Assembly: GCA_948567375.1 (NCBI GenBank) | Contig: OX419755.1 | Coordinates: forward strand, 52,953,001 to 53,017,000 | Length of the DNA: 64,000 nt | Direction: 5' to 3' | DNA from: Lunularia cruciata | Lineage: Eukaryota > Streptophyta > Marchantiopsida > Lunulariales > Lunulariaceae | Shown here: positions 1-13,544 of the stretch, piece after piece | How the letters are laid out: each line of letters begins with the position of its first letter | Numbering within the stretch: the stretch's first letter is position 1 | Program-made: the position numbers and the translations under genes | The notes under the pieces: generated by a model | The model's database searches: none | The model's input: only the letters and a program-made list of their open reading frames with translations | What the model was told of the DNA's origin: nothing

Positions 1-3000
1 AGGGGCTTTAATACGTCGGAAGTCCGGGCGAGCTTTGCAGGTAGGTGATGGGACTGCCAAGTGAGCGTGAAATCAGAATTTCACAAATTCAACCGTGAAA
101 AATTATTCTCGGAATTGCCCACTTGTACGCTGACAATAAAGTCCGTGAGTTTAGATTGTGGATACTCTTGTGTACGAGAATACTCTTGAATACGAGAGAG
201 GTTGCGGAAGTGCAAAGGCTCTTGCCTCTGCAGAGAATTTATATGGGAAAGAGCTGATGTTGTCGCCACCAGTTGGGTCTTAGCAGAAGTCGCGGGTCCA
301 CCTACGTTCCATGCTAGTTACAAAACTGCTGCTGCTACTTTATGTGAGGATTCCTTTGTTGTGTGACTACGCGCCATGCCTGCCACAGTTGATAGATCAT
401 GTTGGGTTGATCATCATATGGTGGGAATAACGGATTCATCATGCACCACTACAGTATAGCACTACCCATGTCGTAAGCTTCTTAAGCGTGTGAGCATTAC
501 ACCTAAGGTATCAGGACAGCTATGACCTGTTCCTTCCAAGGGTCAGTGATGACATTTCCGCGTAATTGTGGGTTGCTGTTGAACGAAAAGTTTCCCAGAA
601 GCTGTGGCTGGATGTCATTAGTATTGAGAGTGACAGCTTGGTGTTGTTGTTGGAGTGATAGAAGCCGGACACTTGTCACGAGTGTTGCTTCAATCCCTGC
701 TGTCCACTCTCTCTGAAATTTGTATAAATCCCTCCAAGCTTCGTGACTACCTTTTGTGAGCAGCACAATCAGAAGCTCAAATCTTGTTACATTTGTAGAA
801 CAGATGTTTTGTACTCCCGGGACCACACTTGGAATTTTCTCTGGGTTTGCAGTTTTCCTTTTGTTCATGGTTGAAGGTTGAAGCATCCAAGTAGCTTACA
901 GTGACAGTCTCCTTATGTGCCAGGTTGATACGAAGGAAGTGAGATATGACTTGGTGACTGAGGTCGACAAGGCATGTGAGCGGCTCATACAATGCGAAGT
1001 GCAGGTGTTGATCTTATCCTTCCGTTCAACCTCACACTGTGTGATTCATTTCGCAGTATTAACTTCCTTCTTTGGCAGAAAATGTCAACGAAAGGACAAC
1101 ATGTCCTCGGTTTTAGAGTGCGTCTTTTCTTTCTCTCTTGCCTGCCTTTCCATCTTCGCCATGATTGCAGAGTTTGTACAGCGGAGATAGCAACCCACTC
1201 AAGAGCGGGCATGTAGAGGTCCAAATTAGTCTCCTGTTGAAAAATTTGAAAGTGTTCCTCATCCTCTCATAGGATTGATTTGAGGTCGTCTCTCAGTTAT
1301 TTAAAGGTCACTGCGAAGTGGGAAGGCTTTCCAAAGTCAATTCCACTTGCAAGAGTGTAATCCGGAAGTGAGTATTCTTCTCTCGACTCTGTAACTTTAA
1401 CCTCCTCTATACTTCAAGTTCTTCGACTCGTTGATGAGACTAGCTCTGCAGGAGTAACTGTTGATGAGCTTACCACGTAGGCTCATTAATAGCTCTGAGC
1501 TCTACTTAAGCCAGCTGCTGACTATTGGTCTGTTTGAGTTTGCCTGCTTTTCACCACAAATTACGGACTGAACTTTTTATTTTTATTTTCCTTGAAAATT
1601 CTACCTGGTCCTCCTCATAGCTAATCGCTGAACCTTCTTTCTGTGTCCGTATAGACAGCGTTCCCCGACCATCAGTGGATTGGGGAAGAGACTGCCACCA
1701 TTGCTGATATCGACAAGCTAATTATGGGACCCTCTGCATTGAGTTGGACTTGGATTGTGGATCCTATCGATGGAACACTCAGTTTTGTGAGTTTAAAAGC
1801 CATTCTACTCGATTTTCATTGCTCTTTGAAGTGAGCGTAGTATGGCATCGAGCTCAAGTAAGAAGATTGAGTCCGATTTTCCCGGCGGAGACGCACGCAC
1901 ACACGACAAGCATATATAAGAAAGAACCACGGAGCTCTGCATGTGTCATACCAGCTAGGAAAGGCTGCTTATATTTTATTCTGGTTGTATTTTTCCTGTG
2001 ACTGAAATGCAAATGAAATTTTGATTGGTCTCAAGGTCGACGGAATTCCACTATCGGTGGTATCTATCGGTGTCGCCTATGAGAACTCGATGGAAGTTGG
2101 GGTCATCTACAACCCATATTATGATGAGCTCTTTCAAGCCAGAAGAGGCCATGGTTATCGCTCAACCTACACTTTCGAATTGCTTCTGTAGTCGTGGCGT
2201 TGCTTCTGTAATTAGGAAACGCCGTTGCGTTGCTTGACTGTCTAGTAATATCTTCGTATATATATGATGTATACCTTGATCATGGGGTTCATGCAGTGAC
2301 ATCAAACCTGCCTAGCATATATCTTCGAAGATGCTTTCATTCACTTTATGCAGAATCCCCTTAACCACCTATTGAATGATATATCACATTCTTTTTCATC
2401 TCATAGTTCCTCGGATATTCAGGTGCTTTCCTGAACGGTAATCGCATAAGTGTATTACCTTCGGATACCGAATTGGAGGATACGACGGTTGCCTTTGGCG
2501 TTCCTTCTAAGGTTCGACACGTGTACTTAGCTGCAAACATTATTCTACGATCTCTCCTTTCAGCCTCGTTCCGAGTATGCTTTCACAAGTTCTCCGACTC
2601 GCAGTCCTGGTGTGCCAAACTGTAAATTCAATATTTGACTCGTTCTGTTAGTCTTCCAAAGCCAGACAAGCGCGCTGCAATGCTTGAAGATGTAACCAAG
2701 ATTGCATTCCATTGCCGATCTCTGAAAGCGTTGGGTTCCGCGGTAAATCTTACCTAACCATTGCTGTTTGTCAAGTTGATAACGCACGGTGAATATGGCT
2801 TACATATTGTATACCTTTTGAATTCTGTCAGTGATTGGGCTTGTTTGGCATGCTTCTATTTACTCCAGTACCGCAGCTGCTAGATCTTAGGGTGCTCTGT
2901 ACAGCGGAGAATATAATTTCTTTAAGCCATAATTTATGTAACTGCGCAGGCTTTGCACATGAGCTATGTTGCAGCTGGCCGTCTCGGCTGTTTTTTTGAA

Positions 3001-5193
3001 AATGATATAAAGGTACTCCAGTTATTCCGTCCTCCAGGTGCTTTCTTTCTCTTTAAAGATAACCTCTATCCGGGGTTGTCTAGTGGTTGACAGTTTGATA
3101 TAAGCCGTCACTTTTTGCTGAAACTGTTGCAACTTGACTGCTTCTTCAAGATGAATATTAAATGACAGGAGAGGGACGAGCAAAAGGAGTACATATGATG
3201 GGTATATTGATCATATTGGATTCCTAACCGAGGACGTGGAATGCAGTCTTTACAACGAGTCACCTCACCCTGGAAATGATATTGGAAAATGAATTGCCCA
3301 TCAAAGCGCTGCCCGTATCCATTTTCAGAGTTCCCTTACGGCAGTCCAAGTTCAAGTGTTTAGAATGGCTGCTAAAATGCTGCTTGTTCGTGCAGCCATG
3401 GGACATTGCAGCTGGTCGGTTGATAATTGAGGTGAGTCAGACATTCAAAACGAAATGCAAGTTGATAGTATAGACTTTCCTGTTTTAATCAGATATATTG
3501 TCCATTATCCACTGTCTAATCATGGTCAAATTATTGGTTCCCTAGATATTTACGCATGACGAATGAAGGATGGACTTAGTACTTCGTCACTAACAACTTA
3601 GGGCTACTACTAACTGTACAAAACCAAGGAAATGTAGACAGTATATTGAAGATAGAAACCTGAGGTTGTCGAAAGAGAATAATTCAGGCTCCTTTGGCTA
3701 ATATGCTTCCTTGGCCTCTGATCTGTCTATCCATGAAGAAGCATGTACCATTTCCCGTTTTATTTACCTTGTTTTATGACTGGCTTGAGGTAGGCAGAGA
3801 ACTTTCGTTAGTGTTGAGTATCGCCGGAGAAAATACTTCCAGACATATGCGAGATAACTTCCAGTGTGTTTTGGCCCCTATCTTTCCTTGCGTCGAAAGT
3901 GGTTCAGGAAGTCAAGGCCTTTTGCCCCAGGACCCTCATTCCCTTCATTTGACATGGTAGAGGGACTGGCGATAAGACACTGACCCCTCGTGCCTACAAT
4001 TTAATGGAACGTGCAGTTCTGGCAAATCCCTTCTCACATGAAGACTGACAGGCTCAGGTGATGCTGGTTTGCATCTAATTGCTTTTGGTATTTTGCAAAC
4101 TGTCTTTTGATGTTCTCTCCGTATGAATTTGCAGCTTTATTCTTCGTCGATACACATTGATGTGTTGACTCTTGCAAAATTAAATTCTTGTCTATAGATT
4201 GTTCTGCAGATACTCTGTTGTAAACATCCGAATCATCTCACAAGCATACTCTTTATGGTATCCGCAGCTGAATACCCAGGGTATTCAATTCAGGTCAACA
4301 GTTCTTTGTGCTTCAGGGGTTTGTTTTGGTATGGACCTGGTGTTGTCACTATCCACAAGCTTCAAAATTCTGGGCTTCATCGCTCTTCTTGTCCGAGTTT
4401 GTCAAGGAGCCATTAAACATTGTGATGTCATAAACCCCGTGTCCCCTTCATATTCGTGTCATTTCAGCAGTATTCCCTTTCATGACGGAACAAATCCCTT
4501 AGTGAGCCTGTTATGAATGCATCCTCTAAATCTTAGCGTATAGAAAGAATCAGGGTCGAGCAGGTATAGTTGAAAGCTTTGTGGGTAGTCTCAGTTGGTT
4601 TCTCTTGCCTAGTTCCTGCTTGACATATGCATCTCATTTCACGAATTTCCAAACAACTGGATGGCAAAGTAGATTCATCAGCTTGTGGATAGCGACATCA
4701 TCATGTCTCTTTCAAAACATTGAAAGCGAGGAGGTTGAGGATGTTCGGAAGATTTCAGACAGCTCTACTCCAATTGAGCGAGACCGTGATTTCAATGACA
4801 GAAGACTGGAAATGCAATCAGCAGTTTCTAGTAGATTTGCACAATGATGCAGATCGTTAAAGCTAACCTCCAAGCTGCAGTAACTTCTGAGTACTGTTAA
4901 GTGGGTGAGAGTGTCGGATATGATGCGACTGCAGTAGCTGGATACTGGTGTGAGCATAACAAGTCTGTCTTTGGAGTCGGTTCCGTCGAAAGCCAAAAGC
5001 CAAAGTATGTTAAGAAAGTAGAGGTTTTCAGGGTACGTTGGGGACTGCTCTTTAATTCTTTTCCTTATCCATGCAGGAAGCGGGTGGTCGGGTAACTGAT
5101 CTGGAAGGTATGCATTTGCCACTAGTAAGTGGGCGTATTCTCGCTTCCAACGGAGGCAGTATTCACGATCGTTTGGTGGAGTTGCTCAAGTAA
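1..5193 (+). CDS. Inositol monophosphatase family (SuhB/IMPase-like) phosphatase, multi-exon, 5'-partial
   Basis: Mg2+-dependent sugar-phosphate phosphatase of the IMPase superfamily. I read nine exons: 1-40 (partial), 924-1004, 1655-1786, 2036-2153, 2423-2511, 2662-2742, 2950-3012, 3396-3431 and 5077-5193. All introns are GT-AG, every phase joins without a break, and the stop is TAA at 5191-5193. The readable protein is about 251 residues; a full family member has 260-290, so only the N-terminal start is missing. Order of motifs: DLVTEVDK in exon 2, the metal-ligand loop WIGEE and then WIVDPIDGT in exon 3, RRGHGAFLNG across exons 4-5, GSAALHMSYVAAGRL across exons 6-7, and PWDIAAGRLIIE followed by EAGGRVTD across exons 8-9. 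All metal ligands expected in the family (E of GEE, the DPIDGT aspartates, D of WDIAAG) are present. One oddity is TLSF after DPIDG, where TTNF is usual. The last intron is 1.6 kb. The sequence looks closer to the bacterial SuhB type than to plant VTC4, so the substrate (inositol phosphate, galactose phosphate or other) is open. Confidence 0.9.
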
Positions 5194-5352
5194 CGTTCGG
5201 GAAAGCAACCAAGCCCATCTGTAGGAATATGTCTTGCCTTAATCTAGGCGGTGTTCAAAATTGTCACAAGCATTTTTGAAGTAACATACACTCATATACC
5301 AAATTTGAGAAACATATTGGGCAGGTTATCTGTTTGTCGTAAGTGTGGTGAT

Positions 5353-5942
5353 TAGGGAAACGTTTGTTTGTTTCTCGTTTTAAAATAGGACGTTTTAAAA
5401 CGAATTTTAAAATACCACGACTTTGATAAAAATGTTTTTTTAATTGTATGGAAAACATCACAGTTCACCAGAAAAAATATGATATCCAACTACATTGACT
5501 CGGGTATATAAAATAGACAATTGAAGCCGGTTCATACGAATATGAAAAACTCTTCAAGCAATTTGCAGGACACATTTTCCAATTATTTGACATAGATGAA
5601 GCAACTAAACTGCAGTGCAAGTATTGAATACGCATTGATTTGAACACATCGTCTTCAAACTCCTGACCGAAATGCTCTCGATCAGCCCCTCATTTTAGAC
5701 CTTCGCCAGTGACACTTATATTTGACAAAACAAAGAATAATCAATTTGTGGAGCAAGCACCCTGGTCAGACAAAGCCACACAGACCCTGAAAACACTAAA
5801 CTTCCTTGTATGGTAGAATAATGGGACCACACAGGTGACAGACCCGCGTGCACCAAGAAAAGTACGAAAAAAACGGTTTTAAAACAATTTAGAACAATTT
5901 AAAACGTTCTATCCTCCCAGAAGTAAAAAGAACGTTTCCATA
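5353..5942. mobile_element. Non-autonomous hAT-type element (MITE) with perfect 8-bp target duplication
   Basis: The left end reads TAGGGAAACGTT and the right end, reverse-complemented, TATGGAAACGTT. Terminal similarity runs on for roughly 60 bp, with AACGTTTTAAA-type blocks on both sides. The 8-bp sequence GTGGTGAT occurs directly before the element (5345-5352) and directly after it (5943-5950). An 8-bp duplication and TAGGG-type ends are hallmarks of the hAT superfamily. The 590-bp element has no transposase ORF, so it would depend on an enzyme supplied elsewhere. It sits about 160 bp beyond the stop codon of the IMPase-family gene, possibly inside its 3' UTR. Confidence 0.85.
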
Positions 5943-5950
5943 GTGGTGAT

Positions 5951-7617
5951 TGTTGTTTAAAACTTCACAGCGTGTGAATACAAACTTTTGAAAGGTCGAT
6001 TAACCTCATTCAAAAGATCCTACGAGGATCTCGTACTGCTTATGTAGCATCAACGATCAATCGCAGTCTTAAATACGTACCTCGCAAAAGTACCAAACTA
6101 TCCACCAATTTCCACAAATTTCTGATAGGTTTCATAGTAGTTCATTACATGACTACACTGGTTCCTGTAAAAGTTCTAGCTTTTTCCTTAGCTTCGTCAT
6201 CACTTTGAGCGTCACTCTGGGAAGCAACCGAATTTGCGTTGGCACTCATAAACTTTCGAACAGGAACTCGGCACTAAAGGGTACTGAGATTCGTTGGCAC
6301 TTTGGCATTGCGTTAGGCACTTTGGCAAGCGACCGAGTTTACCTTTGCGCTAGTGAGTTTTCAAGCAGAAAGTTGGTACTAGGGCTATTGAGTCGCTCAG
6401 TTACTGCGGCATTGCTGTATGCAATGATGGAGTAGTAAGTGCCTTCGTGGAAGTTTACTATAGCCGCCTTCTGCTTCCTTAAGTTGTTTAGCGTTTCAGG
6501 ACTCATGGATCCCTAGCGCATGCTGCGACATACTTTATCTAATCTTCTAACGCTTTGCTCTGCATTCCCCGTTCTTTGGTTGGACGGCTCCTTTTCTCTT
6601 TCCTCACACCCTGTCCTCTTGTAGGTGGTCGATTACCTAATGTAACATAGATGTTGTCGTTTAAACGTTGCTTATTAGATCTATACATGTGTTGCCCTCG
6701 ATACGTTGCTATTGTACCTTTGCTTCAGTTTACATTCGCTTAATCTCCTCTACGGATTTTAACATTCTTCTCGATTTGCATACATCGTGTTTACATTTCA
6801 TCTATACCTCAGATGCAATGGGTTCTGGGTCCCCGTTAATCGAATGGCTTCCGCTCTCATCTACCAATATCCACCTCTAGCCTTTCCCGCGTAGGGAAGA
6901 ATAGCCCATTCCATTTTGTCCCAAGAATGTGTGATATCTCTGAACTGCCATCATGAGAGTTCTTCATTTGTTTCTCACCACACCACACAGAACGCCAAGG
7001 AAGTCAACTTCTTTTCAGCATAGGCCACACTCATCTTCAGTCATTGTATTCCCAGAGTGCATCAGGGTTCAGTGCCGGAAGAGAATGCCAGTCAAACCTA
7101 GGCAGTACACACCAAATCTCACCGAACTCGCCGGGGCACAACAACGATTCTAGAGAGAGTAGGGAGCGGAGAGATAAGCGTGAGGAAGAAAAGCATTATT
7201 TATAAGTAAATCGTTTTTTCTTCAATTTGGGTCTATATACACTCAAATGTAAGGTTCGGTTTCTTTCCAAATCCGGACTTGTGTACTCAAATAGAAGGTT
7301 ATGGACACTTATAAAGGTCTGTATGTACTTAAATGGAAGTCATAGACAATTATATATAAAGATATGATTATAAGGAGATCCTTTAGAGTTTTGAATGGTT
7401 ACTTTAATATGACAGCGATGGTCAGTCAGTTTATTTTTTATGTTTTCAATCTGCTTCTATGGAAATAAGAAATGGAAGTTATAGAAAGTTGTAGACTTTT
7501 AGTAATTTTAAGAAATAATATTTACTTATATGAGGCGGAGTGTTAGTGGGTTATAGTTCTATTATCATTCGCTTTTGCCAGTTATTGTTGCACCTTCTTT
7601 TGAGGTCATCTAGATGA

Positions 7618-7619
<2 letters not shown>
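5951..7619. other. Intergenic stretch without recognised gene
   Basis: I see only short chance ORFs and no protein motif. The base composition resembles that around the IMPase gene rather than the AT-rich block that follows. Confidence 0.5.

Positions 7620-7681
<62 letters not shown>
7620..7681. repeat. (AT)n microsatellite, about 30 units
   Basis: An uninterrupted run of alternating A and T about 61 bases long. It marks the start of a strongly AT-rich, gene-poor block. Confidence 0.97.
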
Positions 7682-7684
<3 letters not shown>

Positions 7685-9163
7685 GTTATACTTTTGGTTA
7701 TCGGATATTAGCTTTCCATATCCATATTAATTCTACAGTTTCTTTTATACATTTTCCATTCCGTAATAAAACAAGATAGTTAATTTTATTCACTATTTAA
7801 TTAAATAGCATATAATCCCATAAATGAGTTAGTGTTATTTTAATTTTCTCATTCTTGATATATTTATTTAAAAAAGTGAGATGTGAGGCGGTTATTAGGT
7901 TTTGAAGATGGTGACTTAGATATTAAGCTACATTACATGAAGTGTCTATTTGAGTTGCAAGTATTAGGTAACAATTTATTAGTAAAAATATAAGTATTCT
8001 ATTATATTTTATTGCATACATCTTGGATTAGGTTGAGGAGTATAGTAAAGCTATACAAGCTCTACACCTTAGACTAGGTTCACTAATAATTATCCTTTCT
8101 TATAAGTATTATACCTTTAAGAAGAATAAATAACATCAAAGGTTGTGGAGTATTAATTAGAGGAATTATTTTGTCTTCATAGATTAGTTATTTACTCATG
8201 CTTTGTGCATATTTCCATTACTCCCTTTAGAGGACTTATCATTGGTGGTTTATAAGTATGTTAGAGATTGTTTCTAAATTTATGATCATTATAGTGCTTT
8301 GATGCTGTTCTACTTATGCTTGCAGCTAAAGTGAGGAGAGAGATTCCTCTATCAATTAAATACCATTATATGCTAATCAACTTCTTGCAATGGAAAGAAC
8401 ATAGGCGTTGGTTGTGCTACATTATGTCTTTCATGCCTTGGTAGATGATACATAAATTAGGAACCATATAGACTAGATTGATAATTTAAATACCAAGTTT
8501 CATCTTATAAGCTTGAGAGTCAAAGTGTCCAAGTATAGTGCATGATCTTCTTTAGATATTCCTCCTCACTTTCAATCTCCAAAGAGTTATATTACATCTA
8601 TTTATTGCTTAGTTATTCCAATAAGTTTGAGTACTTAGCTTGTATTACTCAAATGCTACTTTTATAGAAGATATATTATATTTGGATGATCTTCTTTTAC
8701 CACAAGAACTAGAAGTCATATTTAGTATACTATCTATTTTATATGGTTCCTACTTCTCATGCCTTATGTATAATACTTGAGAGCCTTTGATAAGAGGATC
8801 ACAAGTAGTTTTAGTCACATCATAAGACCAAGGACTTTTGAATGTATGATAAAGAGTTTGGTGCTTAGATAGAAACCTTTGTTAAGTTTACATTGTGTTT
8901 CTACGTAATTGGTTACTCTTAATACCTTTTTCTTCTCATTTAGTTGTTATTGATAAGTTAGTCCTTGAAACTTATGTGGTGAATATGGAAGACTAGTCTT
9001 CTCTTTTCCTTGTATAATTATTGCCAATAAAATATGATTTGTCCTTTAGTACATAAGATGACTTTCAATCCTTTACCTTAGATAATCATCATCCTTTGTC
9101 ATTTGAATTCCAATTGAATCAAAGGTTTATAGTCTTACTTGATTCATTCACCATCTCAATAGG

Positions 9164-9439
9164 TTCTATATTTTCTTCTAGTTAACTCATTCATTTTTTG
9201 TGTTACTATGGCATATCTTCCATAGGCATATCAAGTTTGTAGGATCTGAATACTAGCTTAACCATATATTATGGTAATTTGACTCACACTAGTAATTGAG
9301 ATTCTATATTTTCTTCTAGTTAACTCATTCATTTTGTGTGTTACTATGGCATATCTTCCATAAGCATATCAAGGTTGTAGGATCTGGATACTAGCTCAAC
9401 CATATATTATGGTATTTTGACTCACACTTGTAACTTTAT
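9164..9439. repeat. Tandem duplication, 138-bp unit, two copies
   Basis: Copy 1 (9164-9301) and copy 2 (9302-9439) both begin TTCTATATTTTCTTCTAG and share the words GTTACTATGGCATATC and CCATATATTATGGTA. They differ by scattered substitutions and small gaps. The surrounding DNA shows no coding capacity. Confidence 0.9.
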
Positions 9440-12400
9440 CTATAGTAATTAGATTAGGTATGGTTTTTGTATTTGTATCTTTGTTATTTACTTGTGGGTG
9501 TAGCACTTCCTTAGATACCTAATAAACTTGTGAGCGGATCCATATGATTGATGCTCTTTAGGAAAGTAGTTGGATAGCTACACACTACACATGATGTTAT
9601 CAAGGATGTGGTTTGTATGACTCTACAAGAGAGTAGATCTATCCATATGTATTTTAGACTATATAGTTTAGGACAAACTTGTATATAGTCTAAGAAGTCA
9701 AATTATAAAAGTAGATGATATACATCTTGATGCCACACAATGCAATTTTGGAAGAGTTGATGGTTGTGTAGATGGAAAATAGAGTGGCAACTTCCAAGGT
9801 CTCCAAGAATAAGGATATGCAGAGAAACTATCTCTTTGTTACTCTAGCATTGGAGCTACCTTCTACATTTGGAATTATTTGAAGATATAGACATAAAGTT
9901 AGACTCACTTATCAAAGATTATACAATGGCTTATTGTAATAAGCAACTTTCATTTTTCTAATTTACAACTTACTTTAGAAATGTGTATTTAATGCTCTAG
10001 AGAAAACACTAACAAAGGCAATCCATAAAACAACATCACATTTGCAATGCTTCTTTAGAGCTATAAAAGTCTATCAAATTCATTTAATTTACATAGTTCT
10101 AATACCTTAAAGGTAATGAAACAAATTTCTCATTGAGATTTTGATGAGACTTAGCCCTTGGGTTTTATCATGGAAAGTTTAATAATGGAGTCTTCTTGTC
10201 TACCAATCATTTTTGCTCTACTATGTGCATCTTTCCACGTCTTTGGTATAGATTGGGGGGGTTTCAATTCTAAAAGATACGGAGCACTAATGGTTATGAG
10301 ACATGTGCTATAAAGTCTCCAATAGGACCCATAATCAAAAATTCATGTAAAAACATGAATGGCCCATAAAGTTTAGTAATGGTCTATCAAAGGTTATAAT
10401 GGGTCATTTCATAATTAGGACTTTGTGTTGAAATATGGCTTATGGGAAGCTTTGTGCAAGGGTGTCAAGTCAAGTGTATTAATGAAAACCTATCTATGTA
10501 TGCCATATTTCACCACTTAAAATATAGAAATAGGTGTTATGTATCATAGATGGGATTCAAACACTCACAGTAAGATTTCAATTAAATCAAATGTGATTCA
10601 AACACTCATGGAGCAAAAATTAGAGTAACTAGGCTTATGAAAGAGAATTAGGAGGGGGTAAAGTTGAATTTGAAATATGGCTAGAGGGAATGCAATTGAA
10701 GCTCTTTGAATTCAAACTCAAATTTGATCAATTTTTGTGCATGTGCCAATGTGGGAAAGGATATACAAAGTTCTATCTTGAGAGAATTCTTGGAGTGTTC
10801 ATATTATTATAGTACTTGCATGAAAATATTCATGGTGCACCAACTTTGAGCATTCACTGCTAGAAATTTGACCTATTAGTGAATTAATGAATATGGAGTT
10901 TGTTTATATGAGCAAGTAACCAACTCACTCATACATAGGTTCCAATTCTCTTGTTGGTCTCCACCATTCTAATCCCATCTCCAATCCTACACAAACATGT
11001 ACTTCTTGCACCTAGATTTGTAAAACTTTTAAAAATGGTTTGCTCTGCACCATCATTGGGGCCATCTATAGCTCCTACAAGAAAAGAAGTGGCTCCTCTT
11101 GTCACTCCATTGAGTAAAGCAACGTGCCTTGCAGTTGCTATTTCTAATCCAAGCAAGAGTAAAAGGGAAGGAGAGGATGAAATGTTCAATGGTATCTCAT
11201 CACTATAGCCAAATTTTGGATTATCAAGAAGATCCCAAGCACTTTAAACAAATCCATGGGGGCACAAGCAAGAAACCCATCCAAAAGAATATAGAGTGTT
11301 ACAAAACTGCTTGTAATTGGAAGGACAAATTCATTGGCAAGAGACTCATTGACAAAGATCAACATGGATGGAAAATCAAAGATAAACTAAACAATTTGTG
11401 TTCTTATTATTTGAGGATGGATGTGTTGTTCAAGAGTAGAGCTAATATATCTCCCTCTGCACTTGTAAATTTGGGGATGAGAAGTGAATTGAATCTCTAT
11501 AAGTAGGTGGGTGAAGAAGATAAAATGTGCAGAGTTTCACCAATTGAGGGGGGTGTGTTTAGAAAGGATACTCCTCTATTGGGGATTTCACAAGTTTTGG
11601 CCTCCATGGATCAATACAACCACCAATGAGCATTCCAAGTAACAAAGAGGAGAATACATTTGATTTCATGCAGGAGAAATATGAATATGCACCAAATGAG
11701 CCATTTAGAGCTTATGGAAAAGAAGATATCACAATTACACAATGGGACACAAGAACAAGAGCACAAGAGGAGATTGATGGAAGTCCAAAAGAGATGCATG
11801 GGATTGAGGAGGGTTTAGGAGAAATAGAGGATATGCCTATAGAAATAGAGGATATGCTTGTCAAAGCAGGAGCAAGAGAGAAAAGGTGAAAAGGAGGGAG
11901 TAAATGCACTAGATAAGTGCAAGAAAGAATCATCCAAGACCAAGAGGTCATCAAAAACAACTCCAAAGAATTGCTAGACATTGAATACTTTTGCTTAAGA
12001 CATGGACAACCATGCCACATTGAGGATTGAATTGATGGAAGCAAGAAAGAGGTGCTAGTTAACCTAGATTGATGTTCTCAAAGCAGTGGCTTTGAGAAAA
12101 ACTCAAGGTAAAGGTAGAGGATGATGCAAGATCAAAACTTGAGAAATTCAAATTTAAGGAGAGGATTGCAAAATTAAAGCATCAATACTAGATACAAAAT
12201 TAGCCTGAGCAGGTAAGATGGCTTTGGAAATCAAGAGTGTTATGAGTATGCTTGCTTCTTTAGAAACCGATGTGATGGATACAACTTGTTATGAAATAGG
12301 GAGCAATCATCCAGAAATCTATGTATCCAATTCTATAAATGATTCACTTTTGTAAAGTGCAAAGTTGAAATGATGGAAATGGAATGGAAATGGATATTGA

Positions 12401-13266
12401 ATTTTTGTGTTGAATATTGAATGGATTCACTTGATAAAATAGTCTTGGTTTTATTGCAAACTAATTGGTTTGCTTGCTCCCATTTTGGATTTGCTTATGT
12501 TTGTTGGAAAGCAAGATTGTGTGGAGTTCTTCATGGGTGTGAAGTGGGTTTGCCTATGGGCTCAAACAAGGCTTGGGCTTCAAGTTGCTCGTGAGTGGTA
12601 TGGGTTTGCTCAAAAAAGGAATGGATTGACTTGTGTATGTGAAATTGGTTTACCCAAGGGCTCAAATAGAGCTTGGGATTGCTCATGAATGGTGTGGCTT
12701 TGCTTGGAAAAGTAATGTGCAAGATGTGTGAAGTGTTTTGGGTTTCAAAGTGTTTAAAAAGTCTAGTAATACAACATTTAAATATTATTAAACTCTTCTT
12801 GCTCTACTTGTAAATCATGCTTTAAGGGTCTTAACTTTTCTATACTTTAATGTATATTGTTTTTATAAAGTGTTTCTGTGCATTAGTGTTTAATGTATAT
12901 CTTTTTTATACTTAGAGTTTCTATTACATTATGTGTATTGCTCTAGAGTGTTTTTGTAGTAAAGTGTTTCTATACTTAGTGTTCAATGTATAGTGTTTTT
13001 GTTATGTTATGTGTGTAGCTATACTTTAAGTTTTAGTGTATCTAAATGTTTTATAAATTAACGCCATTCTTTGAATGTTGTGGAATATAAGAGCCCCAAT
13101 ATTATACTGGTTGCTTTTCAAACATGGTTTTTCATTCAACAAAATCCAAAGTAGAACTAGATCTCCAAGAGTGAAGGTCGGAAGCAGTAAGGTTAAGAGC
13201 CTTTGAAACAATTTATACATAATGTTGCATAGCAGTCAACCAACCATGTCAATACTATAAGAACTA

Positions 13267-13404
13267 TATCAAGAAAATGCCATTGGATAAAGGAGAAGGA
13301 TTGCTTACTTGCTGCAAATAAGCAAGTAAGAAATGTATCAAGAGAATGCCATTGGATAAAGGAGAAGGATTTCTTACCTATTATAGAAAAGCAGAATAAT
13401 GACT
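13267..13404. repeat. Tandem duplication, 69-bp unit
   Basis: The block TGCCATTGGATAAAGGAGAA occurs twice with a 69-bp offset (units starting near 13267 and 13336). The flanking TATCAAGA and TTACTT/TTACCT segments are shared. The second copy loses similarity towards its end. Confidence 0.85.
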
Positions 13405-13544
13405 TCCACCTATGCATGCATCAATTGGCAAAGAATGCAAGTTGTCACAAGGCAAGTAATAATGATTTACATTGTCAAAATCAAAAACTCAATGATCTGA
13501 CTCTATTTACTACTATTAACACAGGCCAGCCTTGCTTCCATTGG

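Larger units (their letters stand above)
7682..13544. other. AT-rich gene-poor block
   Basis: No exon, LTR pair or transposase motif was recognised. Short open stretches at 10951-11208, 11129-11506 and 11626-11889 on the plus strand are rich in Lys and Glu, switch frame and match no family I know; they may be remnants of an old element. Around 12460-12730 there is a loose repetition of the words GGGTTTGCTC and GCTTGGG, which recurs around 41100-41480. The tandem duplications inside this block are listed separately. Confidence 0.45.

Noticed and set aside
503-886. 127-codon minus-strand ORF
   Set aside because: It lies in the first intron of the IMPase gene, antisense, with no family match. 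Kept as chance.
3960-4048. A stretch reading GDKTLTPRAYNLMERAVLANPF looked like the C-terminal end of the IMPase gene
   Set aside because: The true C-terminal exon is at 5077-5193 (EAGGRVTD to the stop) and joins exon 8 in phase. The other text lies within the last intron and its phase does not fit.
4712-5122. 136-codon minus-strand ORF
   Set aside because: It overlaps the intron and last exon of the IMPase gene on the opposite strand and has no recognisable motif.
7620-7681. Centromeric or origin-like AT tract
   Set aside because: It is a plain dinucleotide repeat without flanking higher-order satellite structure.
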